DNA of 54,327 bases from Armatimonadota bacterium (GCA_016199525.1 JACQGL010000067.1:1-54327), one strand, 5' to 3'; shown: positions 37,999 through 47,796, counted from the stretch's first letter. The notes: generated by a model not told the origin, from the letters alone. Numbers and translations: made by a program.

Positions 37999-38361
37999 CT
38001 ACTCTCCCCACCGCGGCCCCCAGCGGTGCGCAACCCAATCGTAAAGGCGGTCGCTGATCCAGTGAAACCCGGGGAGGCGGCGGAGCGGCCGGAGCAACCA
38101 GCCGCCGGGCGCCAGGTAGAGGGTGTGCCAGATAGCATCCGCGCCCATCCAGCGGCGCCCGTCCGGAGCCAACAGCCAGGCGTGGCGCAGGCGCTCCTCG
38201 GCGGGCACGTCCTCCAGAAGGCGCGCCGCTACCTCGCTGCGCAGGGGTACGAGCCGCAGTCGGGCTTCCCCTACCAGGCACACGGCCCGGCGCGCCCAGC
38301 GGGCTCAGACACTTCACCGGCTCTCGTATAGAAGAATGTAGCGGCGGTCGGTCTGGGTCAC
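37999..38361 (-). CDS. Candidate selenoprotein: DCC/DUF393 thioredoxin-like protein with UxxU in place of CxxC
   Basis: GTG 38361 (GGGAG RBS) to TAG 37999: VTQTDRRYILLYESR[TGA]SV[TGA]ARWARRAVCLVGEARLRLVPLRSEVAARLLEDVPAEERLRHAWLLAPDGRRWMGADAIWHTLYLAPGGWLLRPLRRLPGFHWISDRLYDWVAHRWGPRWGE. Both in-frame TGAs lie where the DCC family has its active-site Cys-x-x-Cys. Confidence 0.65.
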
Positions 38362-38461
38362 GGAACGTCTCCCAGAACAGCGGCGGAGAGGTGCGCACGC
38401 CGGTGCCGCTGCGGGCGCTCGACCATGCGGCATTAATGCGGTGCACCGGATACCTTGTCAC

Positions 38462-38625
38462 CAGACCACTGCCGGGTGAAACCACGAAACGAGAAAACGA
38501 TGAGACGACCAGAGGCGGAAATGAAGGGCAGCGGCCCCTCGCGCCCCGTTTTCTCATTCTGTCGTCGCCTGGCTTCTTCGTGTTCCGGCTTCCTCGTCGC
38601 TTGGTTTCCTCATCTGCCAGGTACC
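38462..38625. repeat. Imperfect inverted repeat upstream of SpoIID gene
   Basis: ACGAAACGAGAAAACGATGAGACGAC versus GTTTTCTCATTCTGTCGTCGCCTGG...TTCGTGTTCC...CTCGTCGCTTGGTTTCC. Confidence 0.45.
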
Positions 38626-38649
38626 CGCACGCTCCCGAAGGCCATCGGG

Positions 38650-39930
38650 ATGGGCCTCTCGCTCGCCGCGCTCGCGCTCGGGTGTGCTGCCAACCGGCCA
38701 TCGTTGCCCAGGCATCCGGGAGCACCGCCCGCCCTGGCTGCCCCGGCGCCCCGCCCCACGCCCCACCCCGGGAGCAACCCGGTGCTGCGTATCGGACTCC
38801 GCAAGGCGAGCGGTGGCGTGGCGGTAACGGTGGTTCCGAGCGCACGCGCCATGCTGGTGGATGCGGCCACCGGGCACCGCCTGGCCGTTCTGCCATCCGG
38901 TCAGCCGGCGCGCCTGGTCCTGGATGTGCACGCAGGGCAAATACAGATCGAGCGCCCGGGGCCGGTGATCGCCGCTCCCAGCGTGCGGATCCAGGTGCGC
39001 GGCGGCCGCCTGGCGATCCCGACTACCTCGGGACGCTATCCTTCCCCGCTCCTGGTCTACCCCGCTGCGGGAGGGCTCCAGGTGGTCAACGAGGTGCGCC
39101 TGGAGACCTATCTGGAAGGCGTTCTACCGGGCGAGCTGCCCCCTTCCTTCGCCCCAGAGGCACAGAAGGCCCTGGCGGTGGCCGCCCGCACCTACGCCCT
39201 GCGGAACCTGGACAAGCATACGGACGCGGGCTACGATCTCTGTGACGGCCCCCACTGCCAGGTCTACCTGGGCCATACGACCGCTTCCCCGCGCGGGCTG
39301 CGAGCGGTGCGCGCTACACGTGGCCTGTGCGTCTGGTTTCGCGGCCAGCTGGCCTGCACCTTCTATTCTGCCGACTGCGGCGGGCAAACAACGTTCGCCC
39401 GCGAGGTACCGCTGCCGGATATGCCCGCGCCGCCGCCGTCCTACCTCCGGCCCGTGCGGGATGCTCCTCGTCCCGCAGGCCCGGACTACTGCCGTCGGAG
39501 TTCGCACCACTGGTGGTCTGCCCGCGTGCCAGTGGCGGAGCTGGAGGCACGGCTGAACGAGGACCCCGGGACGGCGGTCGGGAAACTGCTGTCGGCGCGG
39601 TTTGGCGACCGGGATGTCACCGGCCGGGTGCAACGCGTGTTCCTTGAGGGGGAGGTTCTGGCGCCGACCGGCGCCACGCAGCGCCTGACGCGGATGCTCT
39701 CCGGCTGGGAGTTCCGGCGGCGGGTGGGGCCGCGGCAGATGCGCTCCACGCTGGCGAAGATCGAGCGGGTTTCGCCAGAGGAGTTCCGGATCACAGGAAC
39801 GGGCAACGGCCATGGGTTGGGCCTGTGCCAGATCGGTGCGGACGGAATGGCGCGCCCACCCTACTACGCCAACTTCCGTCAGATTCTGCGGCATTACTAT
39901 CCAGGGGTGCAGGTGGGGAAGGAGGGGTGA
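38650..39930 (+). CDS. SpoIID/LytB-domain protein, probable lipoprotein
   Basis: LETYLEGVLPGELPPSFAPEAQKALAVAARTYAL; HCQVYLGHTTASPRGLRAVRATRGLCVWFRGQLACTFYSADCGGQTT; lipobox LALGC. Start uncertain. Confidence 0.8.
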   Translation: MGLSLAALALGCAANRPSLPRHPGAPPALAAPAPRPTPHPGSNPVLRIGLRKASGGVAVTVVPSARAMLVDAATGHRLAVLPSGQPARLVLDVHAGQIQIERPGPVIAAPSVRIQVRGGRLAIPTTSGRYPSPLLVYPAAGGLQVVNEVRLETYLEGVLPGELPPSFAPEAQKALAVAARTYALRNLDKHTDAGYDLCDGPHCQVYLGHTTASPRGLRAVRATRGLCVWFRGQLACTFYSADCGGQTTFAREVPLPDMPAPPPSYLRPVRDAPRPAGPDYCRRSSHHWWSARVPVAELEARLNEDPGTAVGKLLSARFGDRDVTGRVQRVFLEGEVLAPTGATQRLTRMLSGWEFRRRVGPRQMRSTLAKIERVSPEEFRITGTGNGHGLGLCQIGADGMARPPYYANFRQILRHYYPGVQVGKEG

Positions 39931-39964
39931 CCCGCTTGTCTCCGCCAACGTTCAGGAGCGCACG

Positions 39965-40879
39965 ATGATCCAGTCTTTCTGCCGCTGTCTCGCCCTGGCG
40001 TTGCTGCTCGCATCCTCGGCGTGTGCGGCGCCGGAGTGTCCGTATACGGAAGGGAAGGTGCTCTGCCGGCTCCAGAGTCCTCTGATCCAAGAATCGAGCG
40101 GCCTGGTGGCCAGCTCCAGGTCGGACGATTACTTCTTTACCCACAACGACAGCGGCGACGGGCCGAATCTCTACGCGGTGAACCGGAAGGGGGAGGTACT
40201 GGCCACATTGCGCGTGACGGGCGCTGCCCACCTGGACTGGGAGGATATGGCTCGCGGCCCGGACGAGAAAGGTAAGCCCGCGCTCTATCTGGGGGATATC
40301 GGGGACAATTTAGGCTTCCGCCCGGTGGTGAGCGTCTATCGCATCCCGGAACCGGTGATAGACGCCACGCGGATCGGAATCTCCGCCGCTACCGCGCCCG
40401 CCCTCCGTTTCGACCTGCAGTACGAAGACGGAGCGCACGATGCGGAGACGTTGCTGGTGCATCCGCGCACAGGGCAGGTGTTCATCGTCACTAAAGCCCG
40501 GAAAAGCAGCGCCGTCTACGTCGCGCCTACGCCATTGCGGGCTGGCAGGATCAATCGGCTCCGGAAGGTTGCCGAGGTGAACTTCGGGCCCTTTCCTCCC
40601 GTGGCGGGCTCCCAGCGCCACGCGGACGATAACTTCCTGGTTACGGGGGGAGATATCTCACCAGACGGGAAGCGGGTGGTGGTGCGCACCTATGCCAACG
40701 CCTACGAATGGAAGGTGGAGCAGGATGACATGGCGGGCGCTTTCCGACGGCAGCCGGTACGGATCCCTCTGCCCGCTGTCAGTGGCGGCGAGGCGATTGC
40801 CTATAGCCGTAACGGGCGCTCGTTGCTGACCAGTAGCGAAGGGCTGAACACACCCGTGTACGAGTTGCTACGCCGGTGA
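39965..40879 (+). CDS. Secreted beta-propeller-like hypothetical protein
   Basis: Signal peptide MIQSFCRCLALALLLASSACA; LDWEDMARGPDE..LYLGDIGDN; DAETLLVHPRTGQVFIVTKA. Confidence 0.7.
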   Translation: MIQSFCRCLALALLLASSACAAPECPYTEGKVLCRLQSPLIQESSGLVASSRSDDYFFTHNDSGDGPNLYAVNRKGEVLATLRVTGAAHLDWEDMARGPDEKGKPALYLGDIGDNLGFRPVVSVYRIPEPVIDATRIGISAATAPALRFDLQYEDGAHDAETLLVHPRTGQVFIVTKARKSSAVYVAPTPLRAGRINRLRKVAEVNFGPFPPVAGSQRHADDNFLVTGGDISPDGKRVVVRTYANAYEWKVEQDDMAGAFRRQPVRIPLPAVSGGEAIAYSRNGRSLLTSSEGLNTPVYELLRR

Positions 40880-41131
40880 GACGGGCGGTGCCGACCTGTT
40901 CGTAGTAGCGATAGGGCGTGTCCACGGTTGCGGAACCGCGCGTTGCTGTGAACGAACGGCAATCAACCGCCTTACCACGAGCGGTAGGAGAGTCAGGAGA
41001 CATCCCGCCTGCCGTTACCAGAAGGGATCAGCCGAACGGGCAGCGAACGCTCAGATGAGCGCCTGCACGGGTAGGTGCCGCCATCTAGCGCTCTTCTCCA
41101 GAGGGGCGGTTAACCGTGGAGCCGCCGGGCC

Positions 41132-42130
41132 ATGCAGCGGACCCTCCCCCGGAAAGCCGGCATCTTGCTGTTTCTCCTGGGCAGCGCCGTCGGCTGGCCT
41201 GCCGCGGCGGTCCCCATGCAGCCGCCACGCCACCCGCTGGCGCTCACTGATGCCCTTCGGCGCGCCCTCCCTGCCTTTACCGCCGCCGAAGTGCACCTTG
41301 CGGATGGGGAGTGGACGGACCCGGTTTGCTCCCTGGACGGTCGCCGGCTGGTGGTGGCGTACCGGGACCCGGACGGGCCTCCGGCGAGCTGGCAACTGCT
41401 GCTTCTGCAGGCCAGCGGGCAGCAGATCCGTGTCCTGGCGGGACGCACGTTCGCGGTGACCGATCTCGCCTGGGGTCGGTCGCCTACCGAAGTCGTGGTG
41501 GCGGAGGGAAACGCCATCTGGTCCGTGCCCACGCACGGCGGCACGCCGAAGTGGACCTCCCTGGGAGACGTGCCGCTCTGGAGCCCTGACGGCTCCCTGT
41601 ACGTGCTACCCGTGGAGGATGGCTTCCGGCGGTTTACGGCCACCAGGCGTGCCGTGGGAACGATCTTGCACGGTGCACGGATGCCATCCTGGTCGCCAAG
41701 CGGGCAGTGGCTTGCCTATCCGCAGGCGCGGATGAAGCCGGCGGGTCTCCCTGATGAACAGTTTTCGCCCACGTGCGAGATTCGGCTCCTGGAAGCGCGG
41801 GGGCGCACGCCGCGGATCGCTTGGAGCTGGCCGGCATGGAAGCGCGAACAGCAGCGCCGGCGATGGGCCCGGGCATCCGGCCCCCATCAGGTGTTCTGGA
41901 CGGCAGACGGCCAGAGCCTTGTCGGCCTCATCGAGGTGCGCGAACGGGGGCACCGTCTGCACTACCTGCGCCGGTGGGACCTCGGCGCGAATGCCATCCA
42001 CCTTGCGCCGGTCGATGGCGGCGCCGCGCTGCTAAGCGCCTCGCGAGATTGGCGCACGTGGCTCGTTCGCCTGGAGGGAAGGCTCTGGCTGCTCAGGTTC
42101 CTCCCTCCGCGGGGCCGTGCCCGCCGTTAA
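41132..42130 (+). CDS. Secreted TolB/PD40-like beta-propeller protein
   Basis: Signal peptide; repeated WSPDGSLYV, WSPSGQWLAY, FWTADGQSLV. Confidence 0.7.
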   Translation: MQRTLPRKAGILLFLLGSAVGWPAAAVPMQPPRHPLALTDALRRALPAFTAAEVHLADGEWTDPVCSLDGRRLVVAYRDPDGPPASWQLLLLQASGQQIRVLAGRTFAVTDLAWGRSPTEVVVAEGNAIWSVPTHGGTPKWTSLGDVPLWSPDGSLYVLPVEDGFRRFTATRRAVGTILHGARMPSWSPSGQWLAYPQARMKPAGLPDEQFSPTCEIRLLEARGRTPRIAWSWPAWKREQQRRRWARASGPHQVFWTADGQSLVGLIEVRERGHRLHYLRRWDLGANAIHLAPVDGGAALLSASRDWRTWLVRLEGRLWLLRFLPPRGRARR

Positions 42131-42157
42131 GAATCTACCGTTCCCATTGTTGGCCGA

Positions 42158-42186
42158 TTGACGGATATCTTCTCGTGTGGTACACT
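42158..42186 (+). promoter_or_regulatory. Sigma70-like promoter of MoxR operon
   Basis: TTGACG, 17-bp spacer, TACACT. Confidence 0.5.
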
Positions 42187-42219
42187 GCCCCTATGCAGTG
42201 CCGTTGAGGACCAACCCGC

Positions 42220-43185
42220 GTGATGCAAGTATCGGAAGCATGCCCCCGAGTCCGCCACCTCGTAGAGGAGATCGAGCGAGTTATCGTCGGAAAACGCCCC
42301 GTGGTGGAATTGGCGCTCGTGGCGTTCTTCGCGGAAGGCCATCTCCTGATCGAGGATGTCCCCGGGGTGGGCAAGACAATGCTGGCGCGCTCCCTGGCGC
42401 GCTCCCTGGATTGCTCCTTTAAGCGCATTCAGTTCACGCCCGATCTGCTCCCTTCCGACATCACCGGTACCTCGGTATTTAACCAGAAGACGAGTGAGTT
42501 TAACTTTCACCCAGGTCCCGTATTTGCCAACATCGTGCTGGCGGACGAGATCAACCGCGCCACCCCGAAGACACAATCGAGCCTGCTGGAGGGTATGGAG
42601 GAATTCCAGGTATCCGTGGACGGGGTGACACACATACTGCCGCGCCCATTTTTCGTCATCGCCACCCAGAACAACATCGAATATCAGGGAACGTTTCCCC
42701 TCCCAGAGGCGCAGCTGGACCGCTTCGTCATGCGGCTGTCGCTCGGTTACCCGAGCGCCGATGATGAAGCCACCATCCTCTCGCGGCAAGAGCGCTACCA
42801 CCCGATTCAAGACGTTCGACCCGTGCTCGCCGGCGCGGAGGTGAAGGAGATTTGCGCCGCCCTCCGGGAGGTCCACATCAGTCCGGCAATCAAGGATTAC
42901 ATCGTCGCGCTGGTGCAGGCGACGCGTGCTCATCCGTCCCTGGCGTTGGGAGCGAGTCCGCGAGGTTCGCTGGATCTACTTCATTGCTCGCAGGTGCTGG
43001 CCGGACTGCGCGGCCGCAGCTATGTCTTGCCGGACGATATCAAGCTATTGGCTCCTTACGTGCTGCCACACCGGCTGGTGCTTCAACCGGAGGCTCGCCT
43101 GCGTCGGATTAGCGGCGAGCAGACGATTCGCGACGTGATGCGGCAGGTGCCGGTGCCTGTGGACGCCGCGCCCAGCCGCGCCTAA
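42220..43185 (+). CDS. MoxR-family AAA+ ATPase
   Basis: LLIEDVPGVGKTMLARSLARS; ADEINRATPKTQSSLLEGMEE; FFVIATQNNIEYQGTFPLPEAQLDRF. Confidence 0.95.
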   Translation: MMQVSEACPRVRHLVEEIERVIVGKRPVVELALVAFFAEGHLLIEDVPGVGKTMLARSLARSLDCSFKRIQFTPDLLPSDITGTSVFNQKTSEFNFHPGPVFANIVLADEINRATPKTQSSLLEGMEEFQVSVDGVTHILPRPFFVIATQNNIEYQGTFPLPEAQLDRFVMRLSLGYPSADDEATILSRQERYHPIQDVRPVLAGAEVKEICAALREVHISPAIKDYIVALVQATRAHPSLALGASPRGSLDLLHCSQVLAGLRGRSYVLPDDIKLLAPYVLPHRLVLQPEARLRRISGEQTIRDVMRQVPVPVDAAPSRA

Positions 43186-43232
43186 TCCCCGACTGCGGGC
43201 ACACGCCTCCCCGTGTGGACGGCGGAACCGCG

Positions 43233-44462
43233 ATGAGGGCTACAAAACTCATCACTGTACTGGCGGCGGCGTTCTGCATCCTCACCGTGGGCGTGATCCT
43301 GAACCTGCCCACGATGTACTGGATGTGCGGCATCCTCCTGTCGCTTCCCGTATCGGGCTACCTCTACGCCATTACCCAGCCCCGCAGACTGTCCGTGGAC
43401 CGAAGGGTCCCGGCCACGGGCTCGGTGGCCGAGCACCTCTCCGTGGAACTCACGGTGCACAATGGCCATCCGTGGCCCAAGCTGCACCTCACGGTGGCGG
43501 ATGAGCTTCCCGTGGGCCTAGTGGCCGTGGGCCGTGCCGAGCTGCCCATCCACCTGCCGCCGCGCGGCAGCGACCGCGTGGGCTACGTCGTCCGGCCGGA
43601 GGTGCGGGGTTTGCACCGCCTGGGTGCAACGCGGATTGAGAGCGCGGATCCGCTGGGCATGTCGAAGAGGACAACCATCCTGCCGGTACGTTCAGAGGTG
43701 CTGGTATATCCCCGCGTGATCCCGCTGCCGCCGCACCTGCTGCCGGTGGGCCTGACGAGCAGTGTTTCGCCTATGGATTCGACCGGGCAGCGCGGGGAAG
43801 GGAATCTATTTTTTGGCATCCGGGAGTACCGGCCGGGAGATCCTTTACGGCGCATTCACTGGCGCTCGTCCGCACGCATCGGCCACCTAGCCGTCCGTGA
43901 AATGGAACAGGAGCGGACGTCGGAGGTCATCCTGGCGTTAGAGACGATCCGGGGCTCAGAGCTGGGGGCGCCGCCGCACACCTCGCTGGAATATGGCGTC
44001 ACACTGGCCGCCAGCCTGGCGACGGTGGCGGCGCGGCGGGGCGACTCCATCCGGCTGGTGGCCCCGGGGTGGTCCGTGTGGCGACCCTCCTCCGAGCCGG
44101 GGCAGCGCGCGTTGGCGGGGATTATGGAAACGCTGGCCCGCCTTCGGGCATCAGCCCCGCAGGGCGTGGAGCACGAGCTTCTCCAGCACCTGGGGCAGAT
44201 CACCGCCGGCGCCAGCGTTCTCTGGATCACCCCGCGTCTCGGTCCGCCACTGCTGCAGACGGTCGGGGTGCTGCAGAGCGCGCACGTGGACGTGACCGTG
44301 CTGGCACTGGACCCAACGAGCTACGATCCGAACGCGCCGGCGCTGGATGCGCGCCACTTCGGGGCGCAGGTGACGGCGATGGGCGCGGCCTTCCTTCTCT
44401 TCCGGCGCGGTGACGACCTGGGGGAGGTGCTGGCCGCGGTAGTTCAGGGAGGTGGACGATGA
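43233..44462 (+). CDS. DUF58 domain-containing membrane protein
   Basis: IREYRPGDPLRRIHWRSSARIGHLAVREMEQE; two N-terminal TM helices. Confidence 0.93.
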   Translation: MRATKLITVLAAAFCILTVGVILNLPTMYWMCGILLSLPVSGYLYAITQPRRLSVDRRVPATGSVAEHLSVELTVHNGHPWPKLHLTVADELPVGLVAVGRAELPIHLPPRGSDRVGYVVRPEVRGLHRLGATRIESADPLGMSKRTTILPVRSEVLVYPRVIPLPPHLLPVGLTSSVSPMDSTGQRGEGNLFFGIREYRPGDPLRRIHWRSSARIGHLAVREMEQERTSEVILALETIRGSELGAPPHTSLEYGVTLAASLATVAARRGDSIRLVAPGWSVWRPSSEPGQRALAGIMETLARLRASAPQGVEHELLQHLGQITAGASVLWITPRLGPPLLQTVGVLQSAHVDVTVLALDPTSYDPNAPALDARHFGAQVTAMGAAFLLFRRGDDLGEVLAAVVQGGGR

Positions 44463-46639
44463 TCGGAAGCGCCGCCACTGCCCGCCCATCCCCGCGCGAC
44501 CAGACGGTAGAGACGCTGCTTCCCCTCTACGCCGCCAGCGCCCTGGTGACTCTCTGTGGCGTGGGGGCCGTATCCGTAACCCTAACTCGACTCCCGTATT
44601 CGCAGCTGTGGATTGCCCTGGTTCTCACGGGACACGCCGTTAGCCTTGTCCTCCGGCGCATACGCGTTGACCCCAGAATAGTGTTGCTCGCGGTGCTCAC
44701 GCTGGCGGGAGTGTGGATCATGGAGGGTCTGCCTTACTACCGGGGGCAGACCCGAATGGCACGGCTGCCGACAGACCTGCAGGCGGCCACCATCCTTGCC
44801 TGGCTCGCGGTATTTCTCAGCTTTGCCGCCATCCGCAATGCCTCGCTCCTGTTCAGCGCCGTACCCAGCCTGGCAATGCTGGGATTGATGAGCAGCAACA
44901 ACCCGAACCTCGAGATGCCCGTATTCTTCAGCCTGTTTGTTTTCGGCGTCATCTTTATGACGATCTACGAGCAGCACCTGCAACGGGTTGAAGATGTGCA
45001 CGGGGTGCCACGTCCGGTGAGTTGGCACCTGCTGACCGCCGCAGGGATCTTCGGCCTCTGTCTTGTGGGCGGCGCCCTGTTTACCGCGGTAGGGCAGCCC
45101 GTACTGGCAAGCCTGACGTCCTCCGCGCTGCCGACGTTGGGCCGCACCCAGCTCCCGCGCACGTTCAACATGGCAACCCAGTTTCTCGTGGGTACGGTTC
45201 CCGTCGGCGCAGGGCCGATTACACTCGCATCCGACCCGGTGCTCAATGTCTACACCAAAGCATCGGCCCCGCTGCTGCTCCAGACTTCCATTCTGGACGA
45301 ATACGTGTGGAACGGTTGGGCGGTGCTGGGCCGCGGCACCCGCCAGCCGCAATACGCCTTTGAGGCGGTGCCGCCCGAACTCCCGCCTGGGGCGGAGGAG
45401 GCCACGACGCGCCAGTGGTATATCCACCACCTGGCCCCTGACCCTGACCGACGGCAGACACAGGGAGTGCACACGACGGTTGTTGACCAGCTGGTGCTGC
45501 TACGCAGCACCTTGAGTCCGGTCCTGCCCGTTCTGGTCCGACCAGTTGAGATACGCCATCCGAACCCGGCGCTGAATGTTGAGCCAGCGGGGACGGTAAC
45601 CAGCTCGTCCTACCTGTATCCGGGGACGGTTTATAAAGTTAAATCTGAAGTAGTTACGATTGAACCAGAGGCGCTGCGCCGTGCGCCACCGGCCAATCTG
45701 GCGACGTTCGAGCCCCGCTCCTACCTGTCCGTACCGATTCAGTCCGTCCGCCTCCGCGAGCTGGCGACGCGGGTGACACGCGGCCTGACGAATAGCTATG
45801 ATAAAGCGCAGGCTATCATTCAGCACATCGAGAAGACCTGCTCCTATACCCTGGCGGAAGAACCAACACCCCGGGGGGAGGACGCGGTTGAATTCTACCT
45901 TTTCCATTCCCGGCGCGGGGCGTGTGACCTGGCGGCATCCGCCGCGGTGCTAATGTGCCGCGCCGCCGGCGTGCCCGCCCGCGCTGCCATCGGCTACCTG
46001 ACGGAAGAACCGCTCCGGAATGGCAATGGTTACGTGGTTCGCCAGAGCGACGCCCACATGTGGTTCGAGGTCTACTTCCCGAGCTACGGCTGGGTGGCTT
46101 TCAATCCTGCTCCTCCGGCAGCGGAGCTGGTAGAGAGTCCGGTCGTCTCGATGGTAAGCGGCGTGGGGCGCTTTCTGCGCCAGCTGTTCCAGGGCGGGCT
46201 GGATAGGTACTTGCTGTTGGCGGTCCTGCTCGCGGTACTGCTGTCCGCCTTGCACGTGGCGAGTCGCCCGCTCTGGCAAGGCCTCCTTCGCTGGCGGAAG
46301 AGTTACCGCCGGCGTGAGCCCGTCTCGGACGTGTGGCTTACCTACCGCCGGATGCTTCGCCTCCTGGCGCGCCGCGGCTGGTCACGTCAGCCCTGCATGA
46401 CACCGCTGGAGTACCGCCGGTGGCTGGCGCGGCAATGGGGAGAGGACGCCCCGGCACTGGCGGTGGTGGAACGGGTAACGCAGGCGTTCCAGGAGGTCTT
46501 CTACGGCCGCGACAGCCTCCTTACCACTGACGAGGCCGCCTGGCGGGCGGACCTGCGTCACCTCCGCAATACCGTGCCGCGGGCCCCTCGCCAGGCGAAG
46601 TGGCGGCGGGATTCAGCGTTTCCGGGCTCCATCGGCTAA
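44459..46639 (+). CDS. Transglutaminase-domain membrane protein (TgpA-like)
   Basis: N-terminal TM helices; FLFHSRRGACDLAASAAVLMCRAAGVPARAAIGY; SDAHMWFEVYFPSYGWVAFNPAPP; ATGA overlap with the DUF58 gene. Confidence 0.93.
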   Translation: MIGSAATARPSPRDQTVETLLPLYAASALVTLCGVGAVSVTLTRLPYSQLWIALVLTGHAVSLVLRRIRVDPRIVLLAVLTLAGVWIMEGLPYYRGQTRMARLPTDLQAATILAWLAVFLSFAAIRNASLLFSAVPSLAMLGLMSSNNPNLEMPVFFSLFVFGVIFMTIYEQHLQRVEDVHGVPRPVSWHLLTAAGIFGLCLVGGALFTAVGQPVLASLTSSALPTLGRTQLPRTFNMATQFLVGTVPVGAGPITLASDPVLNVYTKASAPLLLQTSILDEYVWNGWAVLGRGTRQPQYAFEAVPPELPPGAEEATTRQWYIHHLAPDPDRRQTQGVHTTVVDQLVLLRSTLSPVLPVLVRPVEIRHPNPALNVEPAGTVTSSSYLYPGTVYKVKSEVVTIEPEALRRAPPANLATFEPRSYLSVPIQSVRLRELATRVTRGLTNSYDKAQAIIQHIEKTCSYTLAEEPTPRGEDAVEFYLFHSRRGACDLAASAAVLMCRAAGVPARAAIGYLTEEPLRNGNGYVVRQSDAHMWFEVYFPSYGWVAFNPAPPAAELVESPVVSMVSGVGRFLRQLFQGGLDRYLLLAVLLAVLLSALHVASRPLWQGLLRWRKSYRRREPVSDVWLTYRRMLRLLARRGWSRQPCMTPLEYRRWLARQWGEDAPALAVVERVTQAFQEVFYGRDSLLTTDEAAWRADLRHLRNTVPRAPRQAKWRRDSAFPGSIG

Positions 46640-46674
46640 AATCTGCTGACGCTTCGTCTGAAGGGAGGTCGAGG

Positions 46675-47796
46675 GTGGCCGTTCGAGCCGCGAATGCGGG
46701 GAGCTCCGGTGACGCCGGTGGGCCGCGCGCCGTGCTTCTCTGGGGCGCGGAAGAGGAAGAGAAGCGCTGCATCCTGGCGCGGCTGATTGAGGAACGCGTT
46801 GCCCCCGAGAACCGGGATCTGGACGTGGAATACCTCGACGCTACCTCGCCCGGCTTTACCGCGGACACGGTGATCCAGGCGGCTCGTGACCGCGCCATGT
46901 TCTCCGAGCGCCGCGTGGTCGTCGTCTACAACGCGCAGCGGTTCCGGGACCGGCGGACGCAAGGAGTCCAGGATGCGCTGGCAACGGCGCTGCCGCGCCT
47001 CCCCGACTACGCCACGGTCATTTTCGTGGCGCGGCACGTTGAGGAACGGGACTCCCGGCCCCGCGCGCCCGTATCCCCCTCCTTGATAAAGGCGATCCGC
47101 CACTGCGGCCAGGAGGTGCTCTGCGGTCCGGCGAGGCCGCCGGACCTCGCTCAGCGAGCGCAGGCTGAGGCGAGAGCGCTGGGAAAGCGGTTCCTCCCCG
47201 CCGCTCTCACGGAGCTGATCCAGCGGGCAGGCCCGGGCGCCGCCGGCGTGATCCAGGAGGTCCACAAGCTGGTCGCCTACGCGGGAGAGCGCGTGGAGAT
47301 CACCGCGGACGATGTGCGCCAGCTCCTTCCCCCGCGCCCGGACGACAACATCTTCCACCTGCTGGATGCGGCTGCCGCGGGCAAGCGAGTGGAGGCGCTG
47401 GCCCTGCTTCGCCAGTTGCTGGCAGCGGGCGAGCCACCCTCTCGTATTCTGTTCTGGCTGCGCCGCACCCTCCGCGAACTGCTCCAGGCGAAGTTCGTCC
47501 AGGAGCATGGCATCTCGCACGTTCACGAGGCGGACCAGCTGCCCGCCGGGGTGGCGGCGGCGCTTCCCCGGGAGGGCAACCTGTACGTGAGCGCGCGCCA
47601 GGTATGGAAGCGAAAGAACCTGTGGCTGCAGGCGGGGCGATTCAGCTGGGAGCAGCTAAGGGCGGCGTTCGACCGACTCTGCCTGGCGGAGGCAGGGCTA
47701 AAAGGTTGGGAAAGGGGCGTGGAGAACCCCGAACTGGCGCTGGAGGTGCTGGTGATCCGACTTTGCTCCGGCGAGCCGGCGGCGGGGGAAAGATGA
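46675..47796 (+). CDS. holA: DNA polymerase III subunit delta
   Basis: LLWGAEEEEKRCILARLI; VVVVYNAQRFRDRR; DNIFHLLDAAAAGKRVEALALLRQLLAAGEPPSRILFWL; GTG start with GGGAGG RBS. Confidence 0.85.
   Translation: MAVRAANAGSSGDAGGPRAVLLWGAEEEEKRCILARLIEERVAPENRDLDVEYLDATSPGFTADTVIQAARDRAMFSERRVVVVYNAQRFRDRRTQGVQDALATALPRLPDYATVIFVARHVEERDSRPRAPVSPSLIKAIRHCGQEVLCGPARPPDLAQRAQAEARALGKRFLPAALTELIQRAGPGAAGVIQEVHKLVAYAGERVEITADDVRQLLPPRPDDNIFHLLDAAAAGKRVEALALLRQLLAAGEPPSRILFWLRRTLRELLQAKFVQEHGISHVHEADQLPAGVAAALPREGNLYVSARQVWKRKNLWLQAGRFSWEQLRAAFDRLCLAEAGLKGWERGVENPELALEVLVIRLCSGEPAAGER

Noticed and set aside
37999-38361. Genome-wide TGA reassignment as explanation for the DCC TGAs
   Set aside because: Several genes in the window clearly terminate at TGA with ATGA/GTGA overlaps, so TGA is a normal stop here.
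37943-38896. 317-aa minus-strand ORF overlapping the DCC gene
   Set aside because: Out of frame with the DCC domain; Arg/Pro/Gly-rich shadow reading spanning an intergenic repeat.
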